The notes under the pieces: generated by a model
What the model saw: the letters and a program-made list of their open reading frames with translations, nothing else
The model's database searches: none
Told to the model about the DNA's origin: nothing
Assembly: GCA_033549345.1 (NCBI GenBank)
Contig: JAWSUT010000019.1
Span: 1-61,916, forward strand
Reading direction: 5' to 3'
From: JAWSUT01 sp033549345
GTDB taxonomy: Bacteria > Bacillota > Dethiobacteria > Dethiobacterales > Dethiobacteraceae
Length of the DNA: 61,916 bases
Shown here: piece after piece, positions 40,840 to 49,562 of the stretch
Layout: every line of letters begins with the position of its first letter
Numbering within the stretch: position 1 is the stretch's first letter
Translations under genes and position numbers: made by a program

Positions 40840-41466
40840 ATGAAGAAAACATTTATTTACGACCATCCGCTTATTGATGACAAACTGGCCCGGCTGCGCA
40901 ACCGGACAACCAGTGTGGCATTGTTTCGCCAGCTGGTGGAAGAAGTGACTACGCTGATGCTCTATGAGGTGGCCAAAAACCTGCCACGTACCGAGTGTGA
41001 CGTGGAAACGCCTCTGACCACAACACGCTGCCGCGTTCTGGCCGGCGACCCACCGGTCCTGGTCCCCATTTTGCGCGCCGGCCTGGCCATGGCCGACCCG
41101 CTGCTGCAGCTTCTGCCCCATTCACCGGTAGGCCATGTGGGCCTGGTCCGGGACCATGACACACTGCAGCCGGTACGCTACCTGGTTAAACTGCCGCCGA
41201 TGGCCGGCCGGCAGGTCTGGGTACTGGACCCGATGCTGGCCACAGGCGGTTCCGTCAGCGAAGCGCTGGGGATTTTAAAGGAACACGGCGCCGAGGATAT
41301 TTCCCTCTTTGCCATTATTGCCGCGCCGGAAGGGGTGGCCAGGCTGGAAAGAGACCATCCCGATGTGCGTTTGTTTATTGCCGCCCTGGATGAGAGACTC
41401 AATGAAAAAGGCTACATTCTGCCGGGCCTGGGTGATGCCGGAGACCGGCTCTACGGTACGGAGTAA
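40840..41466 (+). CDS. upp: Uracil phosphoribosyltransferase
   Basis: 208 residues. LVPILRAGLAMADPLLQLLP, the PRPP-binding VLDPMLATGGSVSEAL, and the uracil-binding C-terminal YILPGLGDAGDRLYGTE are diagnostic. It salvages uracil to UMP. The start is ATG 40840, two bases after the glyA stop. Confidence 0.96.
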   Translation: MKKTFIYDHPLIDDKLARLRNRTTSVALFRQLVEEVTTLMLYEVAKNLPRTECDVETPLTTTRCRVLAGDPPVLVPILRAGLAMADPLLQLLPHSPVGHVGLVRDHDTLQPVRYLVKLPPMAGRQVWVLDPMLATGGSVSEALGILKEHGAEDISLFAIIAAPEGVARLERDHPDVRLFIAALDERLNEKGYILPGLGDAGDRLYGTE

Positions 41467-41479
41467 AGAGGTGATTGTT

Positions 41480-41947
41480 ATGCGCCCTTCCTGGGATGCA
41501 TACTTTATGGAAATAACGCATGTGGTAGCCAACCGCTCCACCTGCCTGCGCCGCAAAGTGGGCGCGCTGATCATCAAGGAGAAGCGCATCCTGGCCACAG
41601 GCTATAACGGCGCGCCCAGCGGCCTGGCTCACTGCCAGGATGTGGGCTGTATCCGTGAGGCCAACAAGGTACCCTCCGGTGAACGCCACGAGCTGTGCCG
41701 CGCGCTGCACGCCGAACAAAATGCCATCCTGCAGGCTGCACTCTACGGCGTATCGATTAAGGGTGCCACCATTTACTGCACCACCCATCCCTGTATCATG
41801 TGTGCCAAAATGATTATTAACGCGGGGATGAAGGAAGTTGTCATCAGTAAAACCTATCCCGATGCCATGTCCGCCGCACTTCTGGAAGAAGCGGGCGTGA
41901 CGGTGCGCTATCTGGACGATGCAGGAATCAACACAGCCCATGGCTAA
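41480..41947 (+). CDS. comEB: dCMP deaminase (ComEB family)
   Basis: 155 residues. Starts RPSWDAYFMEITHVVANRS. The zinc site is CRALHAEQNAI (HAE) with HPCIMCAKMI (PCxxC). It deaminates dCMP to dUMP for dTTP synthesis; the Bacillus homologue is called ComEB from its locus. ATG 41480 follows an AGAGGTG site by 8 bases. It overlaps the wecB start by 8 bases. Confidence 0.92.
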   Translation: MRPSWDAYFMEITHVVANRSTCLRRKVGALIIKEKRILATGYNGAPSGLAHCQDVGCIREANKVPSGERHELCRALHAEQNAILQAALYGVSIKGATIYCTTHPCIMCAKMIINAGMKEVVISKTYPDAMSAALLEEAGVTVRYLDDAGINTAHG

Positions 41948-43109
41948 AAAACTGCGGGCAATGGTGGTGTTTGGCACACGCCCCGAAGCAATTAAAATGG
42001 CGCCGCTGGTCCTTGAACTGCAGCGCCACCAAGATGTGGAAACACAGGTTTGTGTAACCGCCCAGCACCGTGAAATGCTCGATCAGGTGCTGGAGCTTTT
42101 CGGCATCATCCCTGATTTTGACCTGAACATCATGCAGGCCGGTCAGACGCTGACCGATATCACTGTACGGGCCATCCAGGGCCTGGAAGATGTTTTTCAA
42201 CGCGCCCGGCCCAACCTGGTTTTTGTCCACGGCGATACCACCACCACGTTTGCCGGCGCACTGGCGGCCTTTTACGGTAAAATCCCGGTGGCTCACGTAG
42301 AAGCCGGCCTGCGCACCTGGCAGAAATACGCGCCTTATCCCGAAGAATTAAACCGCAAACTGACCGGTGCACTCACAGACATGCACTTTGCCCCTACGGC
42401 CAAAGCCCGTCAAAACCTGCTGGCGGAGAATGTGCCGGACGAAACGATTTTTGTGACCGGCAATACCGTAATTGATGCTCTGAAAACCACGGTCCGGGAC
42501 GGTTACCGCTTTAAGCGGGAAGAATTAAACCGCCTGCCGGCCGGTAAACGCCTGCTGCTGGTGGAAGCCCACCGGCGCGAAAACCTGGGTGAGCCGCTGC
42601 ATGCCATCTGCCGGGGACTGCGCACTGTAGTGCAGCGCCATCAGGATGTGCATATGGTCTTTCCTGTTCACAAAAACCCCGCTGTACGGGAAACCGTCAA
42701 TCGTTACCTGGCCGGCCTCGAGCGTGTCAGCCTGATCGAGCCGCTTGATGTGGCGGATTTCCACAATCTGATGCAGAGAAGTTTCCTGATTCTCACAGAC
42801 TCCGGCGGCATCCAGGAAGAAGCCCCTTCCCTGGGGCGTCCTGTGCTGGTACTGCGTGAAGTAACCGAGCGCCCGGAAGCGGTGGAAGCCGGTACGGTGG
42901 CGCTGGTGGGTGCAGACGAAGAACGTTTGGCTGTCAACGCTTCCCGCCTGCTGGATGACCGGGAAGCCTACGATAAAATGGCCAATGCCATAAACCCTTA
43001 CGGAGACGGTCGGGCTTCGGCAAGGATTGTCGCCGCAGTCCGCAGACATTTCGGCCGGGATGTGGAACGCCCCGCTGACTTTATGCCGGGATTACCCCCA
43101 TGGGGTTAG
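41940..43109 (+). CDS. wecB: UDP-N-acetylglucosamine 2-epimerase
   Basis: About 389 residues, GT-B-like fold. VVFGTRPEAIKMAPLV, CVTAQHREMLDQVLELF, VFVHGDTTTTFAGALAAFY, HVEAGLRTW, and the C-terminal LTDSGGIQEEAPSLG and LREVTERPEAV are all diagnostic. It makes UDP-N-acetylmannosamine for wall teichoic acid or linkage-unit synthesis. ATG 41940 gives the usual family start; an in-frame ATG at 41919 is also possible. The position just before the ATPase operon is conserved in Clostridia and Bacilli. Confidence 0.95.
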   Translation: MAKKLRAMVVFGTRPEAIKMAPLVLELQRHQDVETQVCVTAQHREMLDQVLELFGIIPDFDLNIMQAGQTLTDITVRAIQGLEDVFQRARPNLVFVHGDTTTTFAGALAAFYGKIPVAHVEAGLRTWQKYAPYPEELNRKLTGALTDMHFAPTAKARQNLLAENVPDETIFVTGNTVIDALKTTVRDGYRFKREELNRLPAGKRLLLVEAHRRENLGEPLHAICRGLRTVVQRHQDVHMVFPVHKNPAVRETVNRYLAGLERVSLIEPLDVADFHNLMQRSFLILTDSGGIQEEAPSLGRPVLVLREVTERPEAVEAGTVALVGADEERLAVNASRLLDDREAYDKMANAINPYGDGRASARIVAAVRRHFGRDVERPADFMPGLPPWG

Positions 43110-43198
43110 AGCTACCCCGGATTTTGGACCGCTGCCTGGTCTGACGTCTGATATGAGTATGAAAATTTTGGGATTAGACAGAATAAGGAGGAGAAAAA

Positions 43199-44377
43199 AT
43201 GAGAAATGCAGTTGTGGTAGGAGCCGTACGGACACCGGTCGGCAGCTTTGGCGGCAGCTTAAAAGATGTGGCCGCCGTGGACCTGGGCGCGCTGGTTATC
43301 AGGGAAGCACTGCGCCGTGCCGGCGTCAGTGGTGACCAGGTCGATGAAGTGATTATGGGGAACGTGCTGCAGGCCGGCCTGGGACAAAACCCCGCCCGCC
43401 AGGCGGCGCTGCGTGCCGGGCTGCCGGTGGATGTGCCGGCCCTGACCATTAACAAGGTTTGCGGTTCAGGCCTCAAAGCAATGAACCTGGCGGCTTCCGC
43501 GGTGATGCTGGGAGATGCGGATATTGTGGTGGCCGGCGGTATGGAAAACATGAGCCAGGCTCCTTACCTGACGGCCGGGGCCCGCTGGGGGCTGCGGATG
43601 GGGAACGCCACCCTGGTGGACTCTATGCTAACCGATGGGCTGATGTGTGCCTTCAATGATATTCACATGGGGATCACTGCAGAAAACATCGCTGCAGATT
43701 TCTGCATTTCACGCGAAGAACAGGATGAACTGGCGGCGGAGAGCCAGCGCCGCGCTGTGGCCGCCATTGAGGCGGGCCGTTTCAAGGATGAGATTATCCC
43801 GGTGGAAATTCCCCAGCGCAAAGGGGACCCGGTGATTTTCGACACCGATGAATTCCCCAAGAAAGGCTCCAATGCCGAAGTGCTCGCCAAGCTGCGCCCC
43901 GCCTTTAAAAAGGACGGCACAGTCACTGCCGGCAATGCGTCCGGTATTAATGACGGCGCCGCCGCTGTTGTGGTGATGTCGGAGAGCAAAGCAAAAGAAC
44001 TGGGTCTCACACCGCTGGCCACCATTGCATCATACGCTTCCGCAGGCGTCGAGCCGCGCATCATGGGCACGGGCCCTATTGCCGCCACCAAAAAGGCACT
44101 GGCAAAAGCGAATCTTTCCATGGGTGACCTGGAACTGATTGAGGCCAATGAAGCGTTTGCCTCCCAGGCCCTTTCTGTGGCCAAAACCCTGGAATTTGAT
44201 ATGGAGCGGGTTAATGTAAACGGTGGAGCCATTGCCATCGGCCACCCCATCGGAGCAAGCGGTGCCCGTATTTTCGTGACGCTGCTTTTTGAAATGCAAA
44301 AGAGGGATGCCAAAGTTGGCCTTGCCACTCTCTGCATTGGAGGCGGACAGGGTGTGGCGACCATTGTCCGGCGCTAA
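43199..44377 (+). CDS. thlA: Acetyl-CoA acetyltransferase (thiolase)
   Basis: 392 residues, biosynthetic-type thiolase. The active-site nucleophile is the Cys in INKVCGSGLKAMNLA (near residue 88), the second base is the His in GGAIAIGHPIGASGAR, and the second Cys is in TLCIGGGQG. It condenses two acetyl-CoA to acetoacetyl-CoA, or the reverse. AAGGAGGAG precedes the ATG. It has no other beta-oxidation or butyrate genes around it and interrupts the usual wecB-atpI junction, so it may be a later insertion. Confidence 0.95.
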   Translation: MRNAVVVGAVRTPVGSFGGSLKDVAAVDLGALVIREALRRAGVSGDQVDEVIMGNVLQAGLGQNPARQAALRAGLPVDVPALTINKVCGSGLKAMNLAASAVMLGDADIVVAGGMENMSQAPYLTAGARWGLRMGNATLVDSMLTDGLMCAFNDIHMGITAENIAADFCISREEQDELAAESQRRAVAAIEAGRFKDEIIPVEIPQRKGDPVIFDTDEFPKKGSNAEVLAKLRPAFKKDGTVTAGNASGINDGAAAVVVMSESKAKELGLTPLATIASYASAGVEPRIMGTGPIAATKKALAKANLSMGDLELIEANEAFASQALSVAKTLEFDMERVNVNGGAIAIGHPIGASGARIFVTLLFEMQKRDAKVGLATLCIGGGQGVATIVRR

Positions 44378-44524
44378 TAGCCAAAGATTCCAGTGCGGGT
44401 GCAAATTGTAAGAATAGGCTGAACTTACCTAAACTTTTTTCTAATTTTTTTATTATTAGGCAGGGATTCATGTAAAGTTTGTCGAACTAAGAATGCCGTC
44501 GTTTCAGATTGGCTGGTGAATTCG

Positions 44525-44734
44525 ATGTCTAAGTTTAATTCGGGAGACCTTTCAGGATTGGGGCTAGCTATACGGCTGGCCCTGTCCCTCTCGTTATCAC
44601 TGTTCGTCGGCATCATCCTGGGGCGATATCTTGGACGCCAGTTTGGTAATGAACCCCTATTTCTTCTTGTTGGCATAGCGGTAGGGTTTCTGATGGGTTT
44701 TACGGAGGTGATCAGACTATTGTTCAAAAAGTAG
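44525..44734 (+). CDS. AtpZ/AtpI-family small membrane protein
   Basis: 69 residues with two membrane helices: LAIRLALSLSLSLFVGIILG and PLFLLVGIAVGFLMGF. The pattern GRYLGRQFGNEPLFLLVGIAVGFLMG-like, with Gly residues at the turn, is that of AtpZ/AtpI proteins, which precede F-type ATPase operons and help c-ring assembly or ion supply. Here it precedes a V-type operon, which is unusual. An in-frame GTG at 44516 is also possible; neither start has a strong ribosome site. Confidence 0.75.
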   Translation: MSKFNSGDLSGLGLAIRLALSLSLSLFVGIILGRYLGRQFGNEPLFLLVGIAVGFLMGFTEVIRLLFKK

Positions 44735-44809
44735 TACCCCGGTTTTTTTTTGCCGTAGCTGCCGCCGGCATAAGCAAAAAATTTGGTGCAATTAGAGGAG
44801 GTGAGGCTT

Positions 44810-45136
44810 TTGTTGGCGGAAGTGATTAAACAAGTCCGGAATTCGGAAGACAACGCGGAGGAAATCACGCGGCGCGCCCACACCGATTCAAAGAGAATCG
44901 TCCAGAATGCCGAGCGTAAAGCGGGAGAAATCGTACAGCAAAGTGTGGCTAACGCCGAGGCTGAGGCACGACGCATACTCGCAGCGGCTGAGGTAGAAGG
45001 AGAAAAATTGGTCGTCCCCATCCGGGAGCGGACAAAAGAAGAAATTGCCGCGCTACAGGCGCAGGCGCGCCAGAAGCAGGAGCCGGCTGTGGAAATGGTT
45101 ATGGAGAGGATTGTGAAAATCTATGGCCATAGCTAA
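44810..45136 (+). CDS. V-type ATPase peripheral-stalk subunit (G/H-like)
   Basis: 108 residues, almost wholly a charged coiled coil (EEITRRAHTDSKRIVQNAER, KAGEIVQQSVANAEAEARR). This is the form of the small stalk subunit (E. hirae NtpF, archaeal subunit H) that pairs with subunit E and binds subunit I. The TTG at 44810 is 8 bases after GGAGG (44797-44801). It overlaps the subunit I gene by 14 bases. Confidence 0.8.
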   Translation: MLAEVIKQVRNSEDNAEEITRRAHTDSKRIVQNAERKAGEIVQQSVANAEAEARRILAAAEVEGEKLVVPIRERTKEEIAALQAQARQKQEPAVEMVMERIVKIYGHS

Positions 45137-47075
45137 AATGGAAAAGCTCTACTTGATTGCGCACCAGTGTGAAAAAGATAAGGTACTGGAGATTGTGCAG
45201 CAGTGTGGAGCGATAGAAATCAGGGATATACAGGCAGAGGATACGATTGACGAGGATGATTGGAGCGAACTGGTCGTCAGAGACAGTGCCCAGGAGGAAT
45301 TGCACGCTCTGGAGGCGGTTCTGACAGATGTTCGTTTCGCGATTGATTTTTTAAATCGTTATTATCCGGCTAAAAAAAGCATGCTGGATGCACTTGGCGG
45401 CAACAGAACGCCGATGACTGCGGACGAATTCGCCGCCGGGAAAGATCAATGGGCGGAAGTGGCACGGGAAGTCAGTGACGCTTTGCGAAAAGTGGATGAA
45501 AGACTGATGTCCCTGCGTAACGAGGAAACACGCCTGCTGAATCTGAAGGCCCAGCTCGTTCCCTGGTCCAATGTGGATGTGCCGCTGAACGAAGTACGGT
45601 CCAGTGAGTTTGTAAACATTGAGCTGGGAACAATGCTTGCCACGGAAGTGGATGCTTGTCGTAAGCAGCTGGATGCCGATGTGGATGAGACTTATCTGTC
45701 GGTTATAAATTCAGACCGTAAAGACGCCTATCTCTTCGTGGCCTACCCTGCGTGGAAAGCCGAAGAAGTACAGGCCATACTGAAGAAGTTTAGCTTCTCC
45801 AGGTATCCGACACCGTCTTTGCAGGGTACCCCCGCGGAAAATCTGGCGCGTATCGAGGATGAGTTGTCATCCATTGATTCACAGCGGCAGAGTGAAGTGG
45901 ACGCCGTGCAGGTGTACTTGGAACATCGCCAGTCCCTGAACTACTACAGCGACTATCTGGTCACAGAACGGGACAAAAAGCAGGTCGTGGACAATTTTGC
46001 CTCTACCCGCAATTCCTTTATCATTAAAGGCTGGATTCTAAAGTCCGATGTGCCCGTCCTGAAAAAGAAACTGGCGGATCAGTGCGAAACCGTAGAAATC
46101 GTGTCCCGTCCCCCTTATGAAGATGAGGTTTTCCCGGTATTGCTGCAAAACAACAGCTTTGCGGCTCCGTATGAATTCGTTACGCAGCTTTACGGTACAC
46201 CATCGCCCAGGGGTATTGACCCGACTTTTGCCATGGCACCGTTTTTTATTATGTTTTTTGGTCTCACTATGTCAGATGCGGGTTATGGGCTTATTATGGC
46301 CCTTGTGGCCGGGTTTGCCCTTTTGAAGCTAAAGATGGCTCCCATGGCAAGAAAGATTTTCAAGATTATGTTTGCCGGTGGACTTTCCACTATATTCTTC
46401 GGCACGTTGCTAAGTGGTTGGTTCGGTGGCCTGATTCCCATGGAACCCCTGTTTTTTAATGCCTTGGAAAACCCGATGCGCATGCTGATCTATTCTCTTG
46501 CCATTGGTGTTATACAGATTTTCTTTGGCATGGGGATTATGTTCTACCGCAACGTTAAAGACGGCAAGGTTTTGGATGCAATCTTCGACCAGTTATTCTG
46601 GGCATTGCTCATAGTGGGGCTTTTACTCCTTGCCCTACCGGAACTGTCCGGAATCGGCAGGACGCTATCAATGGCTTCGGCAGGCGGGTTGATCCTGACC
46701 CAGGGCCGGGCACAGAAAAATATAGCCATGAAACTCCTGGCGGGCCTGTTTTCTCTTTACAACATCACAGGTGTTCTCGGTGATATCCTGTCCTACTCCC
46801 GTTTGCTGGCGCTTGGTTTGGCCAGCAGCGTTATCGCCATGGCAATCAATATGTTGGCCGGGCTGCTTAACGTCAACCCCATAGGGTATGTGATTATGAT
46901 TTTCATGCTCATCGGTGGGCACATCTTTAACCTGGTGATTAACATTCTGGGCGCGTATGTTCACTCCAGCCGCCTGCAGTATCTTGAGTTCTTTAACCGC
47001 TTCTACGAAGGCGGCGGGCGCCCGTTTAAACCATTTCAGCTTAACACGTCCCACGTAGAATTAAAGGCTGACTAG
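45123..47075 (+). CDS. ntpI: V-type ATPase subunit I (membrane stator, subunit a homologue)
   Basis: 650 residues. The cytoplasmic N-terminal half (to about 365) has the family start IAKMEKLYLIAHQCEKDKV and coiled-coil stretches. The C-terminal half has about eight membrane helices, opening with FAMAPFFIMFFGLTMSDAGYG, typical of subunit I, and later GDILSYSRLLALGLASSVIA with the essential Arg (SYSRLLALGLA). It carries the two half-channels for the ions driven by the K ring. Confidence 0.95.
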   Translation: MAIAKMEKLYLIAHQCEKDKVLEIVQQCGAIEIRDIQAEDTIDEDDWSELVVRDSAQEELHALEAVLTDVRFAIDFLNRYYPAKKSMLDALGGNRTPMTADEFAAGKDQWAEVAREVSDALRKVDERLMSLRNEETRLLNLKAQLVPWSNVDVPLNEVRSSEFVNIELGTMLATEVDACRKQLDADVDETYLSVINSDRKDAYLFVAYPAWKAEEVQAILKKFSFSRYPTPSLQGTPAENLARIEDELSSIDSQRQSEVDAVQVYLEHRQSLNYYSDYLVTERDKKQVVDNFASTRNSFIIKGWILKSDVPVLKKKLADQCETVEIVSRPPYEDEVFPVLLQNNSFAAPYEFVTQLYGTPSPRGIDPTFAMAPFFIMFFGLTMSDAGYGLIMALVAGFALLKLKMAPMARKIFKIMFAGGLSTIFFGTLLSGWFGGLIPMEPLFFNALENPMRMLIYSLAIGVIQIFFGMGIMFYRNVKDGKVLDAIFDQLFWALLIVGLLLLALPELSGIGRTLSMASAGGLILTQGRAQKNIAMKLLAGLFSLYNITGVLGDILSYSRLLALGLASSVIAMAINMLAGLLNVNPIGYVIMIFMLIGGHIFNLVINILGAYVHSSRLQYLEFFNRFYEGGGRPFKPFQLNTSHVELKAD

Positions 47076-47117
47076 TCATTAAAAATTATTGGATAAAGCA
47101 AAAGGAGGCTTTTTAAC

Positions 47118-47591
47118 ATGAGTATTGGATTGGGTTTGGCTATTCTAGGCGCAGCGATAGCTACTTTACTGGCCGGAATCGGCTCGGCAATGGGTATCGG
47201 TATAGCCGGTCAGACTGCGACCGGCGTTGTCGGTGAGGATCCCGATAAGTTCGGTCTGACCATCGTTCTCACCGCGCTCCCCGGAACCCAGGGTATCTAC
47301 GGTTTGATTATGGGCTTTCTTATCCTGTTCAGAGCCGGAATCATCGGCGGCCAGCCGCTGGATCTGACGCTGGCCCAGGGCCTGGGCCTGCTGTTTGCCG
47401 GTTTGCCCATCGGCTTTGTAGGTTGGATGTCCGCTATTTATCAGGGCAAAGCTGTTGCCGGTGGTATTCAGCTGATTGCCAAACGTCCTGAAGAATTCGG
47501 TAAGGCGATGATCTATGGTGTTATGGTTGAAACATATGCCGTTTTCGCCCTCCTGATGTCCCTTATCATTTACCTGTTCATCCCCCTGTAG
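47118..47591 (+). CDS. ntpK: V-type ATPase subunit K (ion-binding ring), Na+ type
   Basis: 157 residues, four membrane helices in two hairpins. The second helix holds LPGTQGIYG and the fourth MVETYAVF. Numbered here, Leu54, Thr57, Gln58, Tyr61, Gln109 and Glu138 line up with the Na+ ligands of E. hirae NtpK (Leu61, Thr64, Gln65, Tyr68, Gln110, Glu139). All are kept, so the ring should carry Na+. AAGGAGG precedes the ATG. Function in the rotor is known; the ion is inference from these residues. Confidence 0.93.
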   Translation: MSIGLGLAILGAAIATLLAGIGSAMGIGIAGQTATGVVGEDPDKFGLTIVLTALPGTQGIYGLIMGFLILFRAGIIGGQPLDLTLAQGLGLLFAGLPIGFVGWMSAIYQGKAVAGGIQLIAKRPEEFGKAMIYGVMVETYAVFALLMSLIIYLFIPL

Positions 47592-47628
47592 AATTTCGAC
47601 TATGACATATAAAGGAAGTGAATCCCTG

Positions 47629-48231
47629 ATGTCAGGCGCGGAAAAGCTAAATGAAAAAATAATTTCTCAAGCCACCGAGAGGGCCGAAAAAGTTTTAAGC
47701 GAAGCCAAATCGCGGGCTGAAGAGATCGTCAACGGTGCTGAAAAGCAGGCGGATGTCAGGAGTAAGAAGATTCTGGAGCAGGCACAGGTTGAAGCCGGAG
47801 AAAGGCGCAACCGTGCCCGCACCATCGCCGAGCTTGACGCGCGTAAAGCGATCCTTGGGGCCAAGGAAGAGCTGATTGAGGACACCTTCCGGCAGGCGCT
47901 TGCCCGCCTGCAGAATCAAAAGCCCGAGGAAGCGCAGAAAATTATCCAGCCAATGCTGCTCTCTGCGGTGCAGACCGGTAGAGAAGAGATTATTGTTTCT
48001 GACCGGGACAGGGAACTCTTTACGCCTGAGTTCTTGGCTGCCCTTAATAAAGCGCTGGAAAAACAGGGCAAAGAGGGCAAGCTGATTCTGTCCGAACAAA
48101 CGAGGGAAATAATGGGTGGCTTTATCCTACGCTCCGGTGAAGTGGAGATCAACAGTTCCTTTGATACTATATTGCGCATGCAGCGCGACCACCTTGAGCC
48201 GGCAGTGGCAGCAGCACTCTTTGGCAATTAG
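47629..48231 (+). CDS. ntpE: V-type ATPase subunit E (peripheral stalk)
   Basis: About 200 residues. The N-terminal half is a long charged helix (ISQATERAEKVLSEAKSRAE, KILEQAQVEAGERRNRAR), the C-terminal half a small globular domain (LLSAVQTGREEIIVSDRDREL, GGFILRSGEVEINSSFDTIL). This is the pattern of subunit E, which ties the catalytic head to subunit I. ATG 47629 follows AAAGGAAGTGA; an ATG at 47602 is in frame but has no ribosome site. Confidence 0.92.
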   Translation: MSGAEKLNEKIISQATERAEKVLSEAKSRAEEIVNGAEKQADVRSKKILEQAQVEAGERRNRARTIAELDARKAILGAKEELIEDTFRQALARLQNQKPEEAQKIIQPMLLSAVQTGREEIIVSDRDRELFTPEFLAALNKALEKQGKEGKLILSEQTREIMGGFILRSGEVEINSSFDTILRMQRDHLEPAVAAALFGN

Positions 48232-48248
48232 GCGGAGGAGGCGGAACA

Positions 48249-49241
48249 ATGACTGAACAATACGCCCATGCCGTAGGCAGAGTGCGGGCGAAGGAGCCAA
48301 AGCTTTTAAACAAAGCAAAAATAGAAAATATGGCCGAGGCCAAAAGTGCCGAAGAGGCGCTTAAAGTCCTTAGCGAAACGGAGTATTCCGATTACCTTGC
48401 ATCCCTTGCCAGTATTCATGAGTTCGACAAGGCGCTGGAGCTGGAACTGCACCGGGTCTACCGGGAAATGCGGCAGTTCGCTCCGGAACTGGTTAACATC
48501 TTTGCCCGCAGGTTTGATTATCATAACCTGAAAGTTCTTTTCAAAGCGCAAAAGCTGGGAGAGAAGCGGGACGACCTGCTGGTTCGGGATGTGGGAAATA
48601 TTCATGTGGATGAACTGGTACGAGCCGTAAACGAGGATGAGTTCAGCAGGCTGCCGTTGCACATGAAGCAGGCTGCCAGACAGGTATCGGAGTCCTTCCG
48701 GATCCAACCGGATCCGCAGCAGGTAGACATCCTGTTGGATCGGGCGATGTATGCCGAAATTACTGAATATGTGGCTGAAATGGATGCGCCTATGCTCAAA
48801 GATTATTTTACCTTTCTTGTGGACCTGCTCAATATTAAGACCTATATACGGGTCAAAAGAGCCAACCGGTCCAAAGAGTTTCTTGAGCAGGCCCTGTTGA
48901 CCGGCGGCAGCCTGGACTTGACCAGCGTCGTACAGCTGCTGGATCCGCTGGAAGTGCTGATTGACCGACTGTCATACAGCCCTTATGCCCGGGTCGTCGA
49001 AGAAGGCATTCAGGCTTATCAGAAGACAGAGACATTAACCCGTTTTGAAAAATTGGCCGATGACTTCCTCATTCAACATGTGAAGCGTGCCAAATATATC
49101 ACGTTTGGACTTGAACCCCTTGTTGCCTATCTCTTGGCCAAGGAAAACGAAATGAAAGTAATCAGGATCGTCATGGTCGGTAAAATTAACCAGCTGCCAA
49201 CGGAAGAGATCAAAGAAAGGTTACGTGATGTCTATGTATAA
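48249..49241 (+). CDS. ntpC: V-type ATPase subunit C (d-like, rotor cap)
   Basis: 330 residues, mostly helical, with YAHAVGRVRAKEPKLLNKAKIE at the start and the repeated VRDVGNIHVDELVRA and DFLIQHVKRAKYITFGLEPLVAYLLAKENEMK blocks. Such segments place it in the archaeal AtpC/NtpC family, which joins the central stalk to the K ring. GGAGGAGG precedes the ATG by about 8 bases. It overlaps the subunit F gene. Confidence 0.93.
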   Translation: MTEQYAHAVGRVRAKEPKLLNKAKIENMAEAKSAEEALKVLSETEYSDYLASLASIHEFDKALELELHRVYREMRQFAPELVNIFARRFDYHNLKVLFKAQKLGEKRDDLLVRDVGNIHVDELVRAVNEDEFSRLPLHMKQAARQVSESFRIQPDPQQVDILLDRAMYAEITEYVAEMDAPMLKDYFTFLVDLLNIKTYIRVKRANRSKEFLEQALLTGGSLDLTSVVQLLDPLEVLIDRLSYSPYARVVEEGIQAYQKTETLTRFEKLADDFLIQHVKRAKYITFGLEPLVAYLLAKENEMKVIRIVMVGKINQLPTEEIKERLRDVYV

Positions 49242-49560
49242 GGTCGCGGTTGTTGGAGACAAAGACTCCATACTGGGTTTCAAGGCGCTTGGTGTTGACA
49301 CCTATCCCGTAACCGGCGACGAAGAAGCAATCCGTGCCCTTAGTGTCATCGCGCGGGAAAAAGTTGCCATTGTCTGCATTACTGAAGCTGTGGCGCAGCA
49401 AATACAACCGCAGATTGAAGAGCTCAATCAAAAATTGCTGCCTGCCGTTGTGCTGATTCCGAACAACCAGGGATCTCTTGGCCTCGGGATGCAGCAAATC
49501 AAGAAAAATGCAGAAAAAGCCATTGGCGCTGATATCTTATTTGGGAAAGAGGGTAGTTAG
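49228..49560 (+). CDS. ntpG: V-type ATPase subunit F (central stalk)
   Basis: 110 residues. YKVAVVGDKDSILGFKALGVDTYPV and IVCITEAVAQQIQPQIEEL are typical of subunit F (NtpG in E. hirae naming), a Rossmann-like protein bound to the D subunit in the rotor axle. ATG 49228 has AAAGG seven bases upstream; ATG 49234 is also in frame. It overlaps the end of subunit C by 14 bases and ends 2 bases before subunit A. Confidence 0.92.
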   Translation: MSMYKVAVVGDKDSILGFKALGVDTYPVTGDEEAIRALSVIAREKVAIVCITEAVAQQIQPQIEELNQKLLPAVVLIPNNQGSLGLGMQQIKKNAEKAIGADILFGKEGS

Positions 49561-49562
49561 CT

